Below are positions 31,836-43,095 of a stretch of 64,000 bases of DNA, one piece after another (within the stretch, counting starts at the first letter, position 1; every line of letters starts with the position of its first letter). The translations under genes and the position numbers were made by a program. Source of the stretch: Eurosta solidaginis (Eukaryota; Arthropoda; Insecta; Diptera; Tephritidae); assembly GCF_040869045.1 (NCBI RefSeq), contig NC_090319.1, forward strand, positions 359,059,739-359,123,738. The letters run 5' to 3'. The notes beneath the pieces were generated by a model. The model was not told where the DNA came from, did no database searches, and worked only from the letters and a program-made list of their open reading frames with translations.

Positions 31836-33340
31836 AAAAATATAACGACAAGATACCGGCTGTTGGTTGGCAGGTCGCAGAAAGAAGGTAAGAATGCAAT
31901 AATAAGCTTCCACGTCTACCTAGCGAAAGCATACTGAAGTTCCAACGGAAGGCCGATAATATCGAGGATACGGCCCGAGGAATAGATGGAAATCCCTCCA
32001 GGTGGCTTTGGCCCTAGAACCTTTAATCCAAGAGTAACCCGGGTATGGTGGCTAGGCTACAACGAACAGTCATAAATTCTGGTTTTTCGACCATTTTCAG
32101 GCGATCAGGCTGCGAAAAAACATTGAAGGCTTTAGTAGCAGCGATCACCAATATATCATCTTTCTGGTAGGGTTACAAAAAGCTGGTGTGGAGGACATAA
32201 TTAGAAGCACTCGCAGATGGAATATGTTAAAGTTTTTTACTGAAGCACTAACTGTGGCCTCGATACATACCCACTATGAAATCTCGATTTATCAAGTGCT
32301 TCCATATAAAAGTCACCTTCCCTTTTACTGGTGAACAGAAGACACATACCAGTAATTGGGCGAAACAGTCTCCCGTTAAGGGAATATAAACACGGGCTCG
32401 ACGCTTGAGAAAAGCTATTGAAATGAGTAAAAGAAGTTAAGGCCGCTATTATGAACAGAAATAAGTGGAACTGGATTCTGTGCTACAATGAAGTACTTAA
32501 AAAAGGTTTGGCCCAGGATTCTGGCATCGAAATTATATACAGCCGTACAGGAAAACATAGTAACCGCACTATTTACTACTAACGAAATTAGGAAAAAGTT
32601 CAATGAAATTCAGATCAGCACGGGTATAGAACCTCCGCCATTCTCCGTACTAGAGTTACAAATTTCAGCTGGAAGCTTAAAAACAATAAGCCCGATGGCC
32701 AAACGAAATATCTGCTGGATATGTATAATGCATTTCCAAGGGAAGAGTTGCCCGCCCAAGGAATTATGAATAAAGCAGTCTAAGTAGCCAGCGGACCCAA
32801 TTCGCCATAAGAATACTAGCCGTTATGTCTGTACGACAACGCGAAAACTTTTAAAAAGGCCCATAAAACCTAATACTACAGTCATCGAAGCTCCACCTTA
32901 GACGTAATCGAAGACATCCTTATAAGCATAGAAACAGCACATCGAGACAATGCCACATCCAAGCGATTAGTCCTCCTTGTAAGAAATGGGCAGACCTGGA
33001 ACTGATAAAATTCCAAATCCTATGCTATTAACAGCGCGTAATTAGAATCTAACTCAATGAACGCAATATTATATAGCAAACTTAATAGGACCCACGGACC
33101 ATGAAACACACATGCGGGGAAACACAGGGAACAATTCCAGTTAGTTACCTATGGTACGTCAGTTAAGATTAAATATGCAAACAAATGTTCGAGAAAGGAG
33201 CCGGTCATATCAATGTCATATGGAGAAACACATGGTTCAATTCTAGTTCCGGACCTATGGAACGTCAGTTAAGATTAAATATGCACACAAATGCTCGAGA
33301 AAGGAGCCGGTCATATCAATGTCGATGGTGATATAGCACA
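31836..33340 (+). pseudogene. R1-type LINE, endonuclease end and RT, decayed
   Basis: Peptides in order but shifting frames: GFSSSDHQYIIF near 32131 (endonuclease SDH block followed by YI, an R1-group style), RRWNMLKFFTEAL, VTALFTTNEIRKKF, PPFSVLELQISAGSLK (linker before the RT), HRSSTLDVIEDI near 32890 (family GRSTLDAI) and a QGTIP...LWY stretch near 33130. All typical of R1/LOA-like LINEs. Stops are numerous. A tandem duplication lies at 33124-33318. The element must be old. Confidence 0.7.
33124..33318 (+). repeat. Tandem duplication inside the decayed R1-type LINE
   Basis: Two units of about 100 bp share tacgtcagttaagattaaat / aacgtcagttaagattaaat and cgagaaaggagccggtcata. They start near 33155 and 33251. 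The duplication affects the RT stretch between the QG and YADD blocks. Confidence 0.8.
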
Positions 33341-34509
33341 AATGGCTCAGAAGAGTGAATGAGTTCTGGATTTTCAAACCGTACTCCAAGCTAGCGGGAC
33401 TGGTGTCCATCTCTACTATTGCTGCATATACATACTTAGGTTATATTTGCAACACCTTGACGGCATCAATAATGACATCACTCACCGCGACACTAATTCG
33501 CATAAACTTTTGCTGTTTGCACATGCGCATGCACAGTAGTTGTGGTATCTTTCGAGGCGCAGCAAAGAGGATTCAATTGCTTTTCAGTTATATAACTCAC
33601 ACATATATATAAGTATGAAGTTTGTTCGGTACAAGGTTGTTAATTATTTACTTTTATTTCGACTTCTGAAGAACACACTTAATATTTTGCATTGGAAAGA
33701 AGGCATTGACTAGAAAGGCATTGGTCAAATAGAGGATGAAAGTAACGATTATCAGAGTCTTAAATACAGTGTCTCAAAAATGTTAACAAAAGAGGCAATT
33801 TTTTATAAATTGTGAACATTTTTTAATATAGCTGAAAATCCTCCCATTTATGTAAAGGCTATTAAAAGTCGTACCGTAAAATGTGTTTAAACTGAGGCAA
33901 CACTTTTATTGATAAGTGCATATTATTATTGGATACTATTTTTCCAAATATAATTGTATCTGTACATCTTATAAATGATGTTGCTAAATCTAATCTCTAC
34001 GCCTCTAACACTTCTCTCTCTCTCTCTGGTCCACCCAAGTTTAAACTGCAAGTTTCCTTGGAATCCCGTTAGAGGATATCGGTCCAAAATTGTGAGTGAT
34101 CGCACTTATTGGATGGGGCGAAGCACTGCTACAACAAAAACAGCAACGGAGAGGGACAGAGAAGTAGTGAGTTATAAAGGGGAGAGGGAGGGGAAAACGA
34201 GGTAAATGCCATGCTGACAAACCAAAGGTGGGTCATAAAAACGTCTGCCCAGTCCTGCTTGTTTATGTCTATTTCTATTATATAGGAAGTGGTCTCGTGA
34301 TTTTCCGTCTTTTGGACATATTCTATGTCCGCTGCCATTACGTACGAATTTAAATACGCAAATTCATGCAAATTTTTCTTTACCACATGCCATTAAATCT
34401 TACAATGAGCTTACACATTTCAGAAACCTACTTCAATAGCAATACGAATATTTTCAACAATGTATCATCCAAAAAGACGGGTACTAGTGGGGATTAAAGG
34501 GGTTGATAA
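33341..34509. other. No recognisable feature
   Basis: AT-rich. A short (CT)n run is at 34013-34028. Open frames are below 90 codons and without motifs. Confidence 0.5.
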
Positions 34510-34747
34510 GCGCCCAATTGTCAACCTCACCTACGGGAGGCATATTATATTGCAAATATGAATGTATCATACACCTATTTAGCAGACGAGGCTCTGGCTA
34601 CCCCAAGTTGTTCTTTGAACTAGAAGGTGTGAGGCGTGATGACCTAGAAAAATCAATGTGGTCATATTTAATCATTCCCGAGATGTTCGCGGTAATACGA
34701 AAATGTATCTTGTCACCGGAAAGTACGGGATCTATATCCGACAAATG
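34510..34747 (-). mobile_element. SINE B fragment, reverse
   Basis: attgtcaacctcacctacgg, gacgaggctctggctacccc, then aatcattcccgagatgttcg and the 'gtcaccggaaag' region are the reverse complement of SINE B. It ends right before the 8-bp duplication of the element at 34756. Confidence 0.7.
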
Positions 34748-35004
34748 CTATACATTAGGGTGGGTCGATTTGTATGGACGATAGTTAACCTATATCGCGC
34801 CATCGATTTTTCGATAGGATGTGGGCTCAGGAAAAAAAGTTCCACTACGCATGCCGAAAAAAAATAATTTTCGAGCCTGCGAAATTTCATTTTTTTGACT
34901 TTTTTTCGACTTTGATTTTTACGGGTTTTACATGACTTACTAAAAAATGTTCATATGTATACCCTGTGCGACCCAAAAATGTCCGCTAAAAATGTTGGCG
35001 CGCT

Positions 35005-36549
35005 AAAAGTTTTTTGAAAAATTTTCGTCTCTCCTTTTCAAAAACAGTTCTGCTATCGCCTACCCTCTATGGCTGCTTTTTAATAAATCCCTCGCGCAAG
35101 GGGAGTTCATTGATGCATGGAAAATTACGTTTATCACTCCCATTTTCAAAACTGGCAATAAAAACAATATTGTTAATTACAGACTGATCTCTAAATTATC
35201 TACTGTCTCAAAAATTTTCGAATGTATTGTAAAAGAAAAAATTATTTTCTCAATAAGTCGTCTAATCTCTGTAGATCAGCATGGTTTCATGTCGGGAAGA
35301 TCAACCACATCTAACTTGGCAGTGTTTTCGGAATACTGCATCGACGCTTTTACTAATCGAGCCCAAGTAGATATCGTGTATACCGACTTTTCAAAAGCCT
35401 TCGATAAAGTTAATCATAGTATTCTACTATTGAAATTACATTGTTTTGGTTTTCATTCTGTTTTTTTGAAATGGATTAAATCATATCTCTCCAACCGTAG
35501 TTGTACCGTGGTAGTTGATGGTATGACCTCATATCCCTTCATAGCTTCTTCAGGCGTTTCTCAAGGAAGCATACTGGGCCCTATTCGTTTTGTGATTTTC
35601 ATTAATGATATTGCCAGCTGTTTTGAATCTTCGCAATTCCTGCTATACGCAGATGATATGAAGATTTTCAACAAGATTACTTGCCCCTCCGATTCAATTA
35701 AACTTCAGAAGGACCTAGATAATGTAGTTACTTGGTGCAAAAATAATAAACTTGCGTTAAATATTAAAAAATGCTTTCATGTCCCTTATTATAAATCCCG
35801 TTTACTCATTCCTACTTCCTACCACATTGGGGCGCGCAACTAAGCACTGTGTCCGAGGTCACTGATCTTGGGGTGGTCTTTGATTCTAAGTTTTCTTTTC
35901 ATAGTCATTTAAACTTTACAATAGCTAAGGCTTACTCGATGTTGGCTTTTGTTCGACGATTCAGTTCTGATTTCACTGACCCATATACTTTAAAATCACT
36001 ATATACTACTTTCGTACGTTCGAAATTGGAATATGCCGTATTTATTTGGCGGCCGTATTATGCTTGTCATATTTATCGTCTGGAAAAAATTCAAAAAGTA
36101 TTTATTAAGTACGCTCTACGTCCCCTTCATTTTGATCCTCCTTTTCCTTCCTATGAATCCAGATGTTTGCTTATCAATATTAAGACTTTGAACTGCAGGA
36201 GAACTTTTCTCTCTTTAATATTTGTTTTTAATTTAATCCGAGGGGCTGTTGATTGTCCGTACCTGTTAGAACGCATTTTCCTTGCTATTCCACATATATG
36301 CCTAAGAAATAATGCGTATTTTTTTGTGGGATTGGCAAGAACTAATTATGCTGCAAATGCTCCTCTTTCCAGAGCTCTTAAAGAGTTTAACTTGCTCTCA
36401 AATTCGTCAATTTTGGACTTTTCCTACTCTGAAAATACTTTTAAATTGTTACTTAATCAAATACTAAATTAGTGGTTAAGTCTTTATATATGTCATTAGT
36501 CTGTAAGAAATGTAACAATTTCAAGATGAGTAAATAAATAAATAAATAA
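35005..36549 (+). mobile_element. Jockey-like LINE inside the palindromic element
   Basis: A 5'-truncated LINE fills the centre of the palindrome. It has an RT, a C-terminal region and a short 3' UTR ending in gatgagtaaataaataaata, a TAAA-type tail. Its RT differs from the LINEs at 25.6 and 46.4 kb (YADD instead of FADD, different linker). Exact target duplication is masked by A-rich sequence on both sides. Confidence 0.8.
35060..36472 (+). pseudogene. Jockey-like reverse transcriptase, one frameshift
   Basis: IAYPLWLLFNKSLAQGEF and FITPIFKTGNKNNIVNYR start the RT. VDQHGFMSGRSTTSNLAVF, VYTDFSKAFDKVNHSIL (catalytic Asp), SQGSILGPIRFVIFINDI and YADD at 35646-35657 follow. At about 35830 the frame shifts, after HIG. 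The second frame (35849-36472) carries VTDLGVVFDSKFSFHSHL, FVRSKLEYAVFIWRPYY and a C-terminal part. The motif SQGSILGP with R for the usual L next to it hints at decay. Only the shift and the 5' truncation are visible faults. Confidence 0.85.
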
Positions 36550-36807
36550 AAAAATTATTTTTTAGCGGACATTTTTGGGTCGGACAGAGTTTACATGAAA
36601 ATTTTACAATCAAATGAAAATTTTTTTAGTAGGACATGAAAAAAACCTTAAAAATCAAAGTCGAAAAATAGTCAGAAAAACTAAATTTCGCAGGCTCGAA
36701 AATTATTTTTTTGGGTTTGCGTTGTGGCACTTTTTCCTGAGCCCAAATCCTATCGAAAAAACGATGGCGCGATATCGGTTAATAACTCGACCCAGCCTAC
36801 TATACAT

Positions 36808-37020
36808 ATTCTTAAGTTGAACAACCTACAAAAAGATATACGTTGAATTGGAGCTTTAACCTTGAACAACGAATAAACAAGTCAACTTAGCAAAAAATCT
36901 TCTTAGACCCTTTCGTTGGTCGTTCAACTGCCTATATTTGCGAATTTGGGCACTACACTCTGAACATTAAAATAAAAGACTGACATTTTTAGATGCTATT
37001 TCTTTGCATGTCCTGAATAA
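36808..37020. other. No recognisable feature
   Basis: Short AT-rich spacer without a recognised repeat. Confidence 0.5.
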
Positions 37021-37137
37021 CAAAAAAAAAAAAAAAAAAAAAAAAATAAACGTAAGGCGCGATAGCCTCCGAACAGATTTTAGGCCGAGCTTCTCTTCCA
37101 ATTTTGGTAGTCGGAGCACGCTACCATCACACCACGG
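37021..37137 (-). mobile_element. SINE A, internally deleted, with A/T tail
   Basis: An A run of about 25 bases (37021-37046) is followed by gtaaggcgcgatagcctccg and cttctcttccaattt, then directly by the head gagcacgctaccatcacacc. The whole middle of SINE A is missing. Read in the SINE direction it ends with a long T run. Confidence 0.8.
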
Positions 37138-37381
37138 TTGCCTAAATACTATAACTATTTTTTTTGGTCCACCCTAACGCACATACATACATGCGTGCGA
37201 AAGAAAAAAAAAACATTTTTTGTTGCAAACGGAACATATTTTTTTCGCGTTCGCACATCCAGCTGATGCAATGTTGCTCATACGCCATGTTATTCAATAT
37301 GTAGTTTCAAATGGTATGCGATTAATTGAATGATGTTTCAACAATTTTTTCATTTCATATGAAATTCCTTTATCTATCTAT
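37138..37381. other. Unassigned, with a possible element edge
   Basis: tggtccaccctaacgc at 37163-37180 resembles the complement of the TAGGGTGG end at 34756, but no partner end was found. CATA-type repeats follow. Confidence 0.3.
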
Positions 37382-37665
37382 TGGCGGTGCTGTGGTGCGA
37401 TGGAAGCGTGCTTCGCCTACCACACCGAAGATGATGGGTTCACGCCCCGGGTAAAGCAACATCAAAATTTTAGAAACAAATTTTTTCAATTAGAAGAAAA
37501 ATGTTTCTAAGCGGTGTAACCGCTCGGCCGTTTTTGGCAAGCACTCCGAGTGTATTTTTACCATGAAAAGCTTCTCAGCGAAAACTCATTTGCCTTACAG
37601 ATGCCAATTGGAAAGAAGAAGCTTGGGCTAACATCTCTTCGGAGGTTAACACGGCTATTCGATAA
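37382..37665 (+). mobile_element. SINE A copy
   Basis: Head ggcggtgctgtggtgcgatg, B-box-like gggttcacgccccgggt, body cactccgagtgtatttttac, and 3' part cttcggaggttaacacggct. A stretch of about 50 bp after the 'ttgccttacagatgcc' block is missing compared with the copy at 25205. Confidence 0.85.
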
Positions 37666-37945
37666 ACGAGCGCAATGAAATGAAAACCATACAGTTATCT
37701 CCGAAAGGAGACATTTCGTCATTGAGATATTTCATAAGCATCTGCCTCTGGCAGATGATGCCACCGCCTACGAAAACAGGGGAATACGGCGGTTTGCACT
37801 CCACTTGAAGGACAGCGTGGGAAACTATTCCCTTGGTGCTACCAACTGGCGTTAATTAGCCCAACGAGGAAGCGACTGGCGTGACTTCATGGACAGCCAA
37901 AATCGTTTAAATGGCGACGTGCCAATTAAGCATGTAAGTACATTA
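37666..37945 (+). mobile_element. RTE-like LINE 3' fragment
   Basis: From about 37780: cacttgaaggacagcgtggg, cccttggtgctaccaactgg, then aatcgtttaaatggcgacg and a tail with catgtaagta. This is a diverged copy of the RTE C-terminal coding region and 3' end (compare 24780-24916). The first 110 bp are not clearly assigned. Confidence 0.6.
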
Positions 37946-38497
37946 AGCATTAAAGTTGGGTATTAATTCAATCCTCTGGTTGTACTGTCAACGAAGCTAG
38001 CCAGTACACAGTTTCACTGCATCATACTTATGTGCATATTTATATCTAAATTAGTGGTCGTCGGCTAGTGAAATAATTATTGGCGCGACTTCACACGTAT
38101 TATTATCCTCTTTCATTTGGTTGTCGCTGAACAAGCAGAATAGCAACATCGAGTGAGGTTATCGTTTATTTGCGCATTTGCGAAAAGATATTTTGCAAAC
38201 AAATGCTCATGCGCGGAATGCTTTCATGGTTTAATGTTACCGATTTATCTTGCTTAAATTTTTCCTTAGACTCAAGCAATAAAGTGAATACGTCCTGCTC
38301 ATTGATTTTTCATCAACAACTAAACCACCACTAATAAGATGATTTTATTTTTACTCACACAGCCGCAGTTTTCATTTTGGTGACCACTGATCTAAAGCAT
38401 CAGAGTTTTCATCGTAAAATGACACGAAATTCCAAAACAATATTCTAAAAACTAAAAATCTCAAGTTCTAAGAATTCCAAATACAATAACTCCTAAG
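37946..38497. other. No recognisable feature
   Basis: AT-rich sequence without coding frame or known repeat. Confidence 0.5.
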
Positions 38498-39383
38498 CTC
38501 GGTTAGGTTGAACTGGCCGGTCCATGAAGACCTCACATAGACGGATTCAGTCCGTAGTGTTACCAGAATTTTGTTTTAACGACCAAACTGAAAAACCCTA
38601 AACCAGGATCTATGTTATAAAATAACTCCGTCCTCTTGGCAAATACTAGAAGCTTCCTAGGACTTAAGACACTTGCTGCTTGTAGATCTGACAGCTGTAT
38701 CACTCCTAATAGCTGGAGTCTTAGCCTGGCAAGTGCAGGGCACGAGCACAGAACGTGCTCGATCGTTTCCTCCTCCAACCCACACTTCCTACATCTGCTA
38801 TCACTGACCAAGCATAATTTATAGGCATGTGACGCCAGAAGGCAGTGTCCAGTCAGAATACCCGTCATGAGCCTACAGTCCTCTCTTTTTAATGATAGAA
38901 GCAATTGTGTTAGTCTAAGGCTGTAAGACCTACACATAATCTTCGACACTTTACAGCCCCGCGTTTGAACCCACGCCTTTCCCGCTTGATCGATCATGTG
39001 CAGCTCTCGCCTTCGCTTAATATCGCCCAATTTAATTGGGACGTCTACGGAGCAACATTCAAGGGATGAGCCCTGTTTAGCTAGTTCGTCCGCTTTTTCA
39101 TTCCCATCTATTCCCATATGCCCTGGGACCCAATATAGATGTATGCTTCTCCCCGATTCTCTCCAGAGACTGCTTACACTCTAACACGCATTTAGATGCT
39201 GTGGTATGTGAGATTGTTGCCTTAATTGCTGCTTAACTGTCAATATAAAAGTTAACACGATTGCAGCTTGGGCTGTTTTCTTCCAGGGTTTCTACTGCTT
39301 TGGTTACGGTATACCGCAGACTCCACTCAATCCACTACTTTGGAACCATCGGTGTACATATGTATCACCTCGTCCGCCATAAT
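38498..39383 (-). pseudogene. RNase H LINE, group A, 3' end, reverse
   Basis: On the minus strand: remains of the RNase H front, then MGIDGNEKADELAKQGSS, KLGDIKRRRELHMIDQAGKA, LMTGILTGHCLLASHA and the complete distal knuckle CRKCGLEEETIEHVLCSC. PRKLLVFAKRTELFYNI and the 3' UTR end at gttaggttgaactggccgg (38502). The open frame from 39117 is 185 codons and keeps the knuckle that the copy at 18480-19145 has lost. A stop in the 'DSQAAIKA' block (taa at 39232) and an interruption near 39310 break the front. Confidence 0.85.
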
Positions 39384-40474
39384 AACCCCTAAGTCAAGAT
39401 TAAAAAGTTTTGAAAATGTGATTTCTTGTAAGTTAAAAATTGACAAATCAATATAAATCTTCTTTTGAGCAAACTTCTGTGGGGAAAGGTTTAATTATCT
39501 TGGTCTAAAAAGTGAAACCCTTTTATAATTCAGCACCGCAACGAATTTTATTAAATCCAAATATTCCTTTTCGTCAACCAATCAAGTGAGCGCCTAGCTT
39601 TGTTGTTTCACGATTTTACACAAAATATTTGAGTAGGGAAGTTAAATAATGCTTTCGAACTTTAAATGACGATTTATCGTGCAAACAAAGGCACTGAATA
39701 CGCAAAACATACTTAAATAGAAGCCTCCACAAATTGAAAGGAATAGAGAAAGGTGGTAGCTTAAAATAGTGCAAACATTCATATACATTAAATGCAGGAA
39801 TATCGCTAAATAGCATGCAGACACACAATATACCTACAACGATGCCTGTATGAATGCAATTTGTGGTATTTAAGTACGTATCAGTGTTGCCATATTTGTT
39901 GGTTTGAAATACGGCATTAATGAAAAGTGTTAGCTAAATATTTAGGGTTTACGAAACTCAGGCGAGGCATATCGAATACGCATTTGTAATCGGGTAATTT
40001 TCCTAAGGCTAGGGCCAGTGTGTGCATCCAAGCAATACAAACCAATTTGTCTGCATAATCGATTTAAGAAATATCAAAAGTACAAAACTTTTTTTATTAA
40101 AATGGCCAGAAAAGTTCCACAAAAATAAGTAAGTAAGAAAGTAAGTAAGTAAGTTTTCACCCTTTCACATTTCATTAGGCGACTGTTATCATTTTGTGAA
40201 AACATAAATAATGAAATACTTTGGTATGTTGTTTTCTATATTGTATCGTCGTTCCCAACGAAAACTAGACCGTTTCGAATTACCATGGAACACCAAACGT
40301 TTCGTTATTCATGTGGAAAACTAGTAACGTTCGTTTTTTGAGCGAAAGACTAGCACATTTTGTTTGTTTCTATGGAAAATTAGCATGTTTCGTTGTTGTT
40401 GTTCTTTTTGTAAAACAAAACATAGCTAATCTTTATAATTTACCTGATGTTATTTTTGTAGCGATAAGGAATGT
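39384..40474. other. No supported gene
   Basis: AT-rich. An (AAGT)n-type run at 40128-40153 resembles an RTE tail, but no RTE body is recognisable before it. Confidence 0.5.
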
Positions 40475-40850
40475 TTCAGGGAGTGTTATCGATGCTAATG
40501 GTCCATTGCCGGATGCAGATCCGGTACATTCCGGTAACAGGCACCATTAAAGGACTAGACCGATCATCTCGGGAATGATTTAGTATGACCACATGAAACC
40601 TTCAAGACCATTACGCCCTCCCACACCTAGATCAATGAGGAACGTAGGGTCACAAGAGCCTCGGCTGTTAAAGAAACAGGATTTTCCACGGGTAGGTGAG
40701 GTTTACAGTTGGGTTGAAGAAGCTATAAATTGCGCTAGAAGCCTCTTGATTAAATTTGGCATTTTATACGCCTTTTACGACAGGCATACTTTTCGCGGGT
40801 ATATTCTAAGTCGCCTAACCTGGTTGGGGGTAGAATGTTTCGCTCGTGTT
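40475..40850 (+). mobile_element. SINE B, near-complete copy
   Basis: gggagtgttatcgatgctaa, gatgcagatccggtacattc, atcatctcgggaatgattta, agcctcggctgttaaagaaa, ggtaggtgaggtttacagtt, ttttacgacaggcatacttt and attctaagtcgcctaacctg occur in the same order as in the copy at 48480. No coding frame is conserved. Its origin (SINE or 3' part of a LINE) is not clear; no tRNA-like boxes were recognised. Confidence 0.75.
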
Positions 40851-41019
40851 AGTTGTCGACGTAAATAACGAACTGTGATAGTTTCCCATGCGGACACAAA
40901 AAAAAAAAAAATAACTTGCTAGTCATTAATGCTAATAGTATAACTTTTTAGTTTACCATGGGACAGGCGGTATTTTATTCAAAACATTGTACAAAACCTT
41001 TCAAGAATACACTGAGACT
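40851..41019. other. Spacer
   Basis: AT-rich with an A run near 40900; nothing recognised. Confidence 0.4.
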
Positions 41020-41455
41020 TATAAAACGTTTTCAGGGTGTTTTATCGATTAGTCATCTAGAAGATATCTGAATGTTATCGACTAGTTATCAGGCCAACCA
41101 AAAAACATTACGATAACAAATCGATAATAGGTTGATAACAAACCGCTAATCAACAGAAACGTATCGATTTAAAAACGACAATTCAACCATAAACCGTCGA
41201 TAACAAATCGTATTTTGATTATTAAGGGTTGTTATCGACAATAAACCTTTAAGGAGTTATCTGCATGTTATCAACTAGTTATCAGGCTAAAAAACAACAT
41301 TACGACAACAAATCGATAATAAATTGATAACAAATAGATAAACAATAGAAACGTATCGATATAAAACCGATATATTGACCATAAACCGTCGATAACAAAA
41401 CAAATTTTGATCAACCACGGTTGTTATCGACAATAAACCTTTAATATTTCAATGC
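41020..41455 (+). repeat. ATCGATAA-rich tandem duplication, 192-bp period
   Basis: gttatcgacaataaaccttt occurs at 41231 and 41423. The parts before it match: atgttatcgactagttatca / atgttatcaactagttatca, aacaaatcgataata, aaacgtatcgat and accataaaccgtcgataaca in each unit. It has the same word family as 16370-16930. No coding frame. Confidence 0.8.
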
Positions 41456-42385
41456 AAAACTGGATAACAAGCCAATAAAGAACTTTTAACAACCTGACAA
41501 AAGTTACCAACTCGTATAATGACTATAATAAAATAATGAATTTCTTCTCAAATAATGCCTGTACAATCACGTCATGTTTCCGAAAAAGTCACAAAGCTGT
41601 TCCGAAATGATCGCGAAATAATTTCGTATTGGTCCCAAAGTAACCAAAGAAATAACCTCGCAGATATCCACACTAACACGCAAGTAGCACCTTTATTAGA
41701 CAGGGTTGGTTGCCATATGAAGTAAAAAAGTAGCCAAAATCCGTCCTAAATTTGATGAATTTTTTTGTTTGTTTAATTTCTCCAAGCTCGACCCGCACAA
41801 ATTTAGGGCGGACTTTTACAGCTTTTTCTTCGACTCAGTCTAAGCTATATCATATGGATAAGATCCCAAATTTGTTACAGAACGGTTATAAAGCCAAAGA
41901 TAAAAGTCTCGAACAGCAGTCGACTGCTAATACGTGTCCAAGATAGTCGGAAGTTTTTGGACTCATGTTAGTAGTCGAACGCTGTTCCAGACTTTAACCG
42001 AAACCAATCACAAAATATTACGCAGTCATTTATTTTAAAGGATCTCCCACTAATCCCACAGAAAGTTCATAAATATTTGCTCGAAATCTTTTGAAATCTT
42101 ACACTCACGAGTCAATAGTCTTTTAATTTTCCACAAAGTTCTCGCAAATAATCTTAAAACTATACTAACCCAAAAGATTTCTTTAATTTCAGCTCAACAA
42201 AGCTAAAATTATTGTTCTGATTACTTGTGCAACAAACGTACAAACCACCATTGAAACCTTTTCTAACTATGCGATTGTGCGACTCCCTACATTTGATTGC
42301 ACATTTTAAACTAAAATTCAAGTTTTCTACAGTGTACTAAACAATATACAATAAACCAAACAACACGGCAAAATATTTTATTATT
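41456..42385. other. No recognisable feature
   Basis: AT-rich sequence. A 64-codon frame at 41752 has no recognisable motif. Confidence 0.5.
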
Positions 42386-43095
42386 TTTTGAACGGTTTTA
42401 TTTAGCTTGACTTGACAGGTCGGCCGTTGTGAATGAAATTTGTAATTAAAATTTAAATAACTTCCCGATAAGCTACAACCTTGAAGCTTGGAACATAGTT
42501 CAGAACCCGATGACAATGCAGTAATAAGAAAAAACTCCGCCAGGTGGCGCAAGGATCGAGATATTAAAAAAAAAATCGTATTTGTTTCGCTCATATTTGG
42601 AACAAATATTCCATAGAGTCCGATAGAAGTGAGATCAGAATACTTTGGAGTTCGAGGAGAGACAAGCATACGTGGCGTGGTCGAGTAAAGTATTTGGAAA
42701 GATTATGTATTGAGGACTTAGATTGTAACAAATTGTCAGGAAAGAGTCCTTGTAATAATGAACTAAATAGAATGAGTAATAAGAGGCAATTCAATAAAGA
42801 CTAATAATTTGAAAATAAAATAATTAAAAAAAATGTTTAAGTTAAACGGTTACTAAAAGCTAGAAAGTAATTAGGTCGGTCCTAGGTCACACTCCTCATC
42901 AATCTAGAGCGTTCATCATACAATAAAATAAAAGTATTGGGCGCTTTTATTTAATTGTATGATCAACGCCCTAGATGCATGAGGAGTGTGATGAATAGTA
43001 TCTAGGACCTACCTAATCATTTTCTAGCTTTTAGTATTAATATTACTTATGTAAATATTGTTTTCAATAAAAACGTTTAACATAAATTTTTTTTA
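42386..43095 (-). mobile_element. Composite element copy 2 (body and palindrome)
   Basis: The body starts at gaacggttttatttagcttg (complement of the outer end at 8033-8058). It has only one minisatellite unit (ccaggtggcgcaaggatcga at 42540) and the part gacaagcatacgtgg. The palindrome at 42830-43095 follows with arms shortened by deletions (ttaagttaaacggttactaa) and almost no loop. Order and orientation of the parts are the same as in copy 1 read from the other strand. Confidence 0.8.

Larger units (their letters stand above)
34748..36807. mobile_element. hAT-like palindromic element with 8-bp duplication
   Basis: Ends: TAGGGTGGGTCGATTTG at 34756 and, as complement, TAGGCTGGGTCGAGTTA ending at 36799. 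The 8-bp ctatacat is repeated directly outside (34748-34755 and 36800-36807). Inverted arms of about 220 bp (34756-34985 and 36550-36799) share cgcgccatcgatttttcgat / its complement, the 'cctgcgaaat' part and acccaaaaatgtccgctaaa. An 8-bp duplication with short TAGGG-type ends is typical of the hAT superfamily. There is no transposase; the centre is filled by a LINE. It is a non-autonomous foldback element or MITE. Confidence 0.8.

Noticed and set aside
37163..37180. Second hAT-like element with a TAGGGTGG end
   Set aside because: Only a short word matches and no opposite end or duplication is present.
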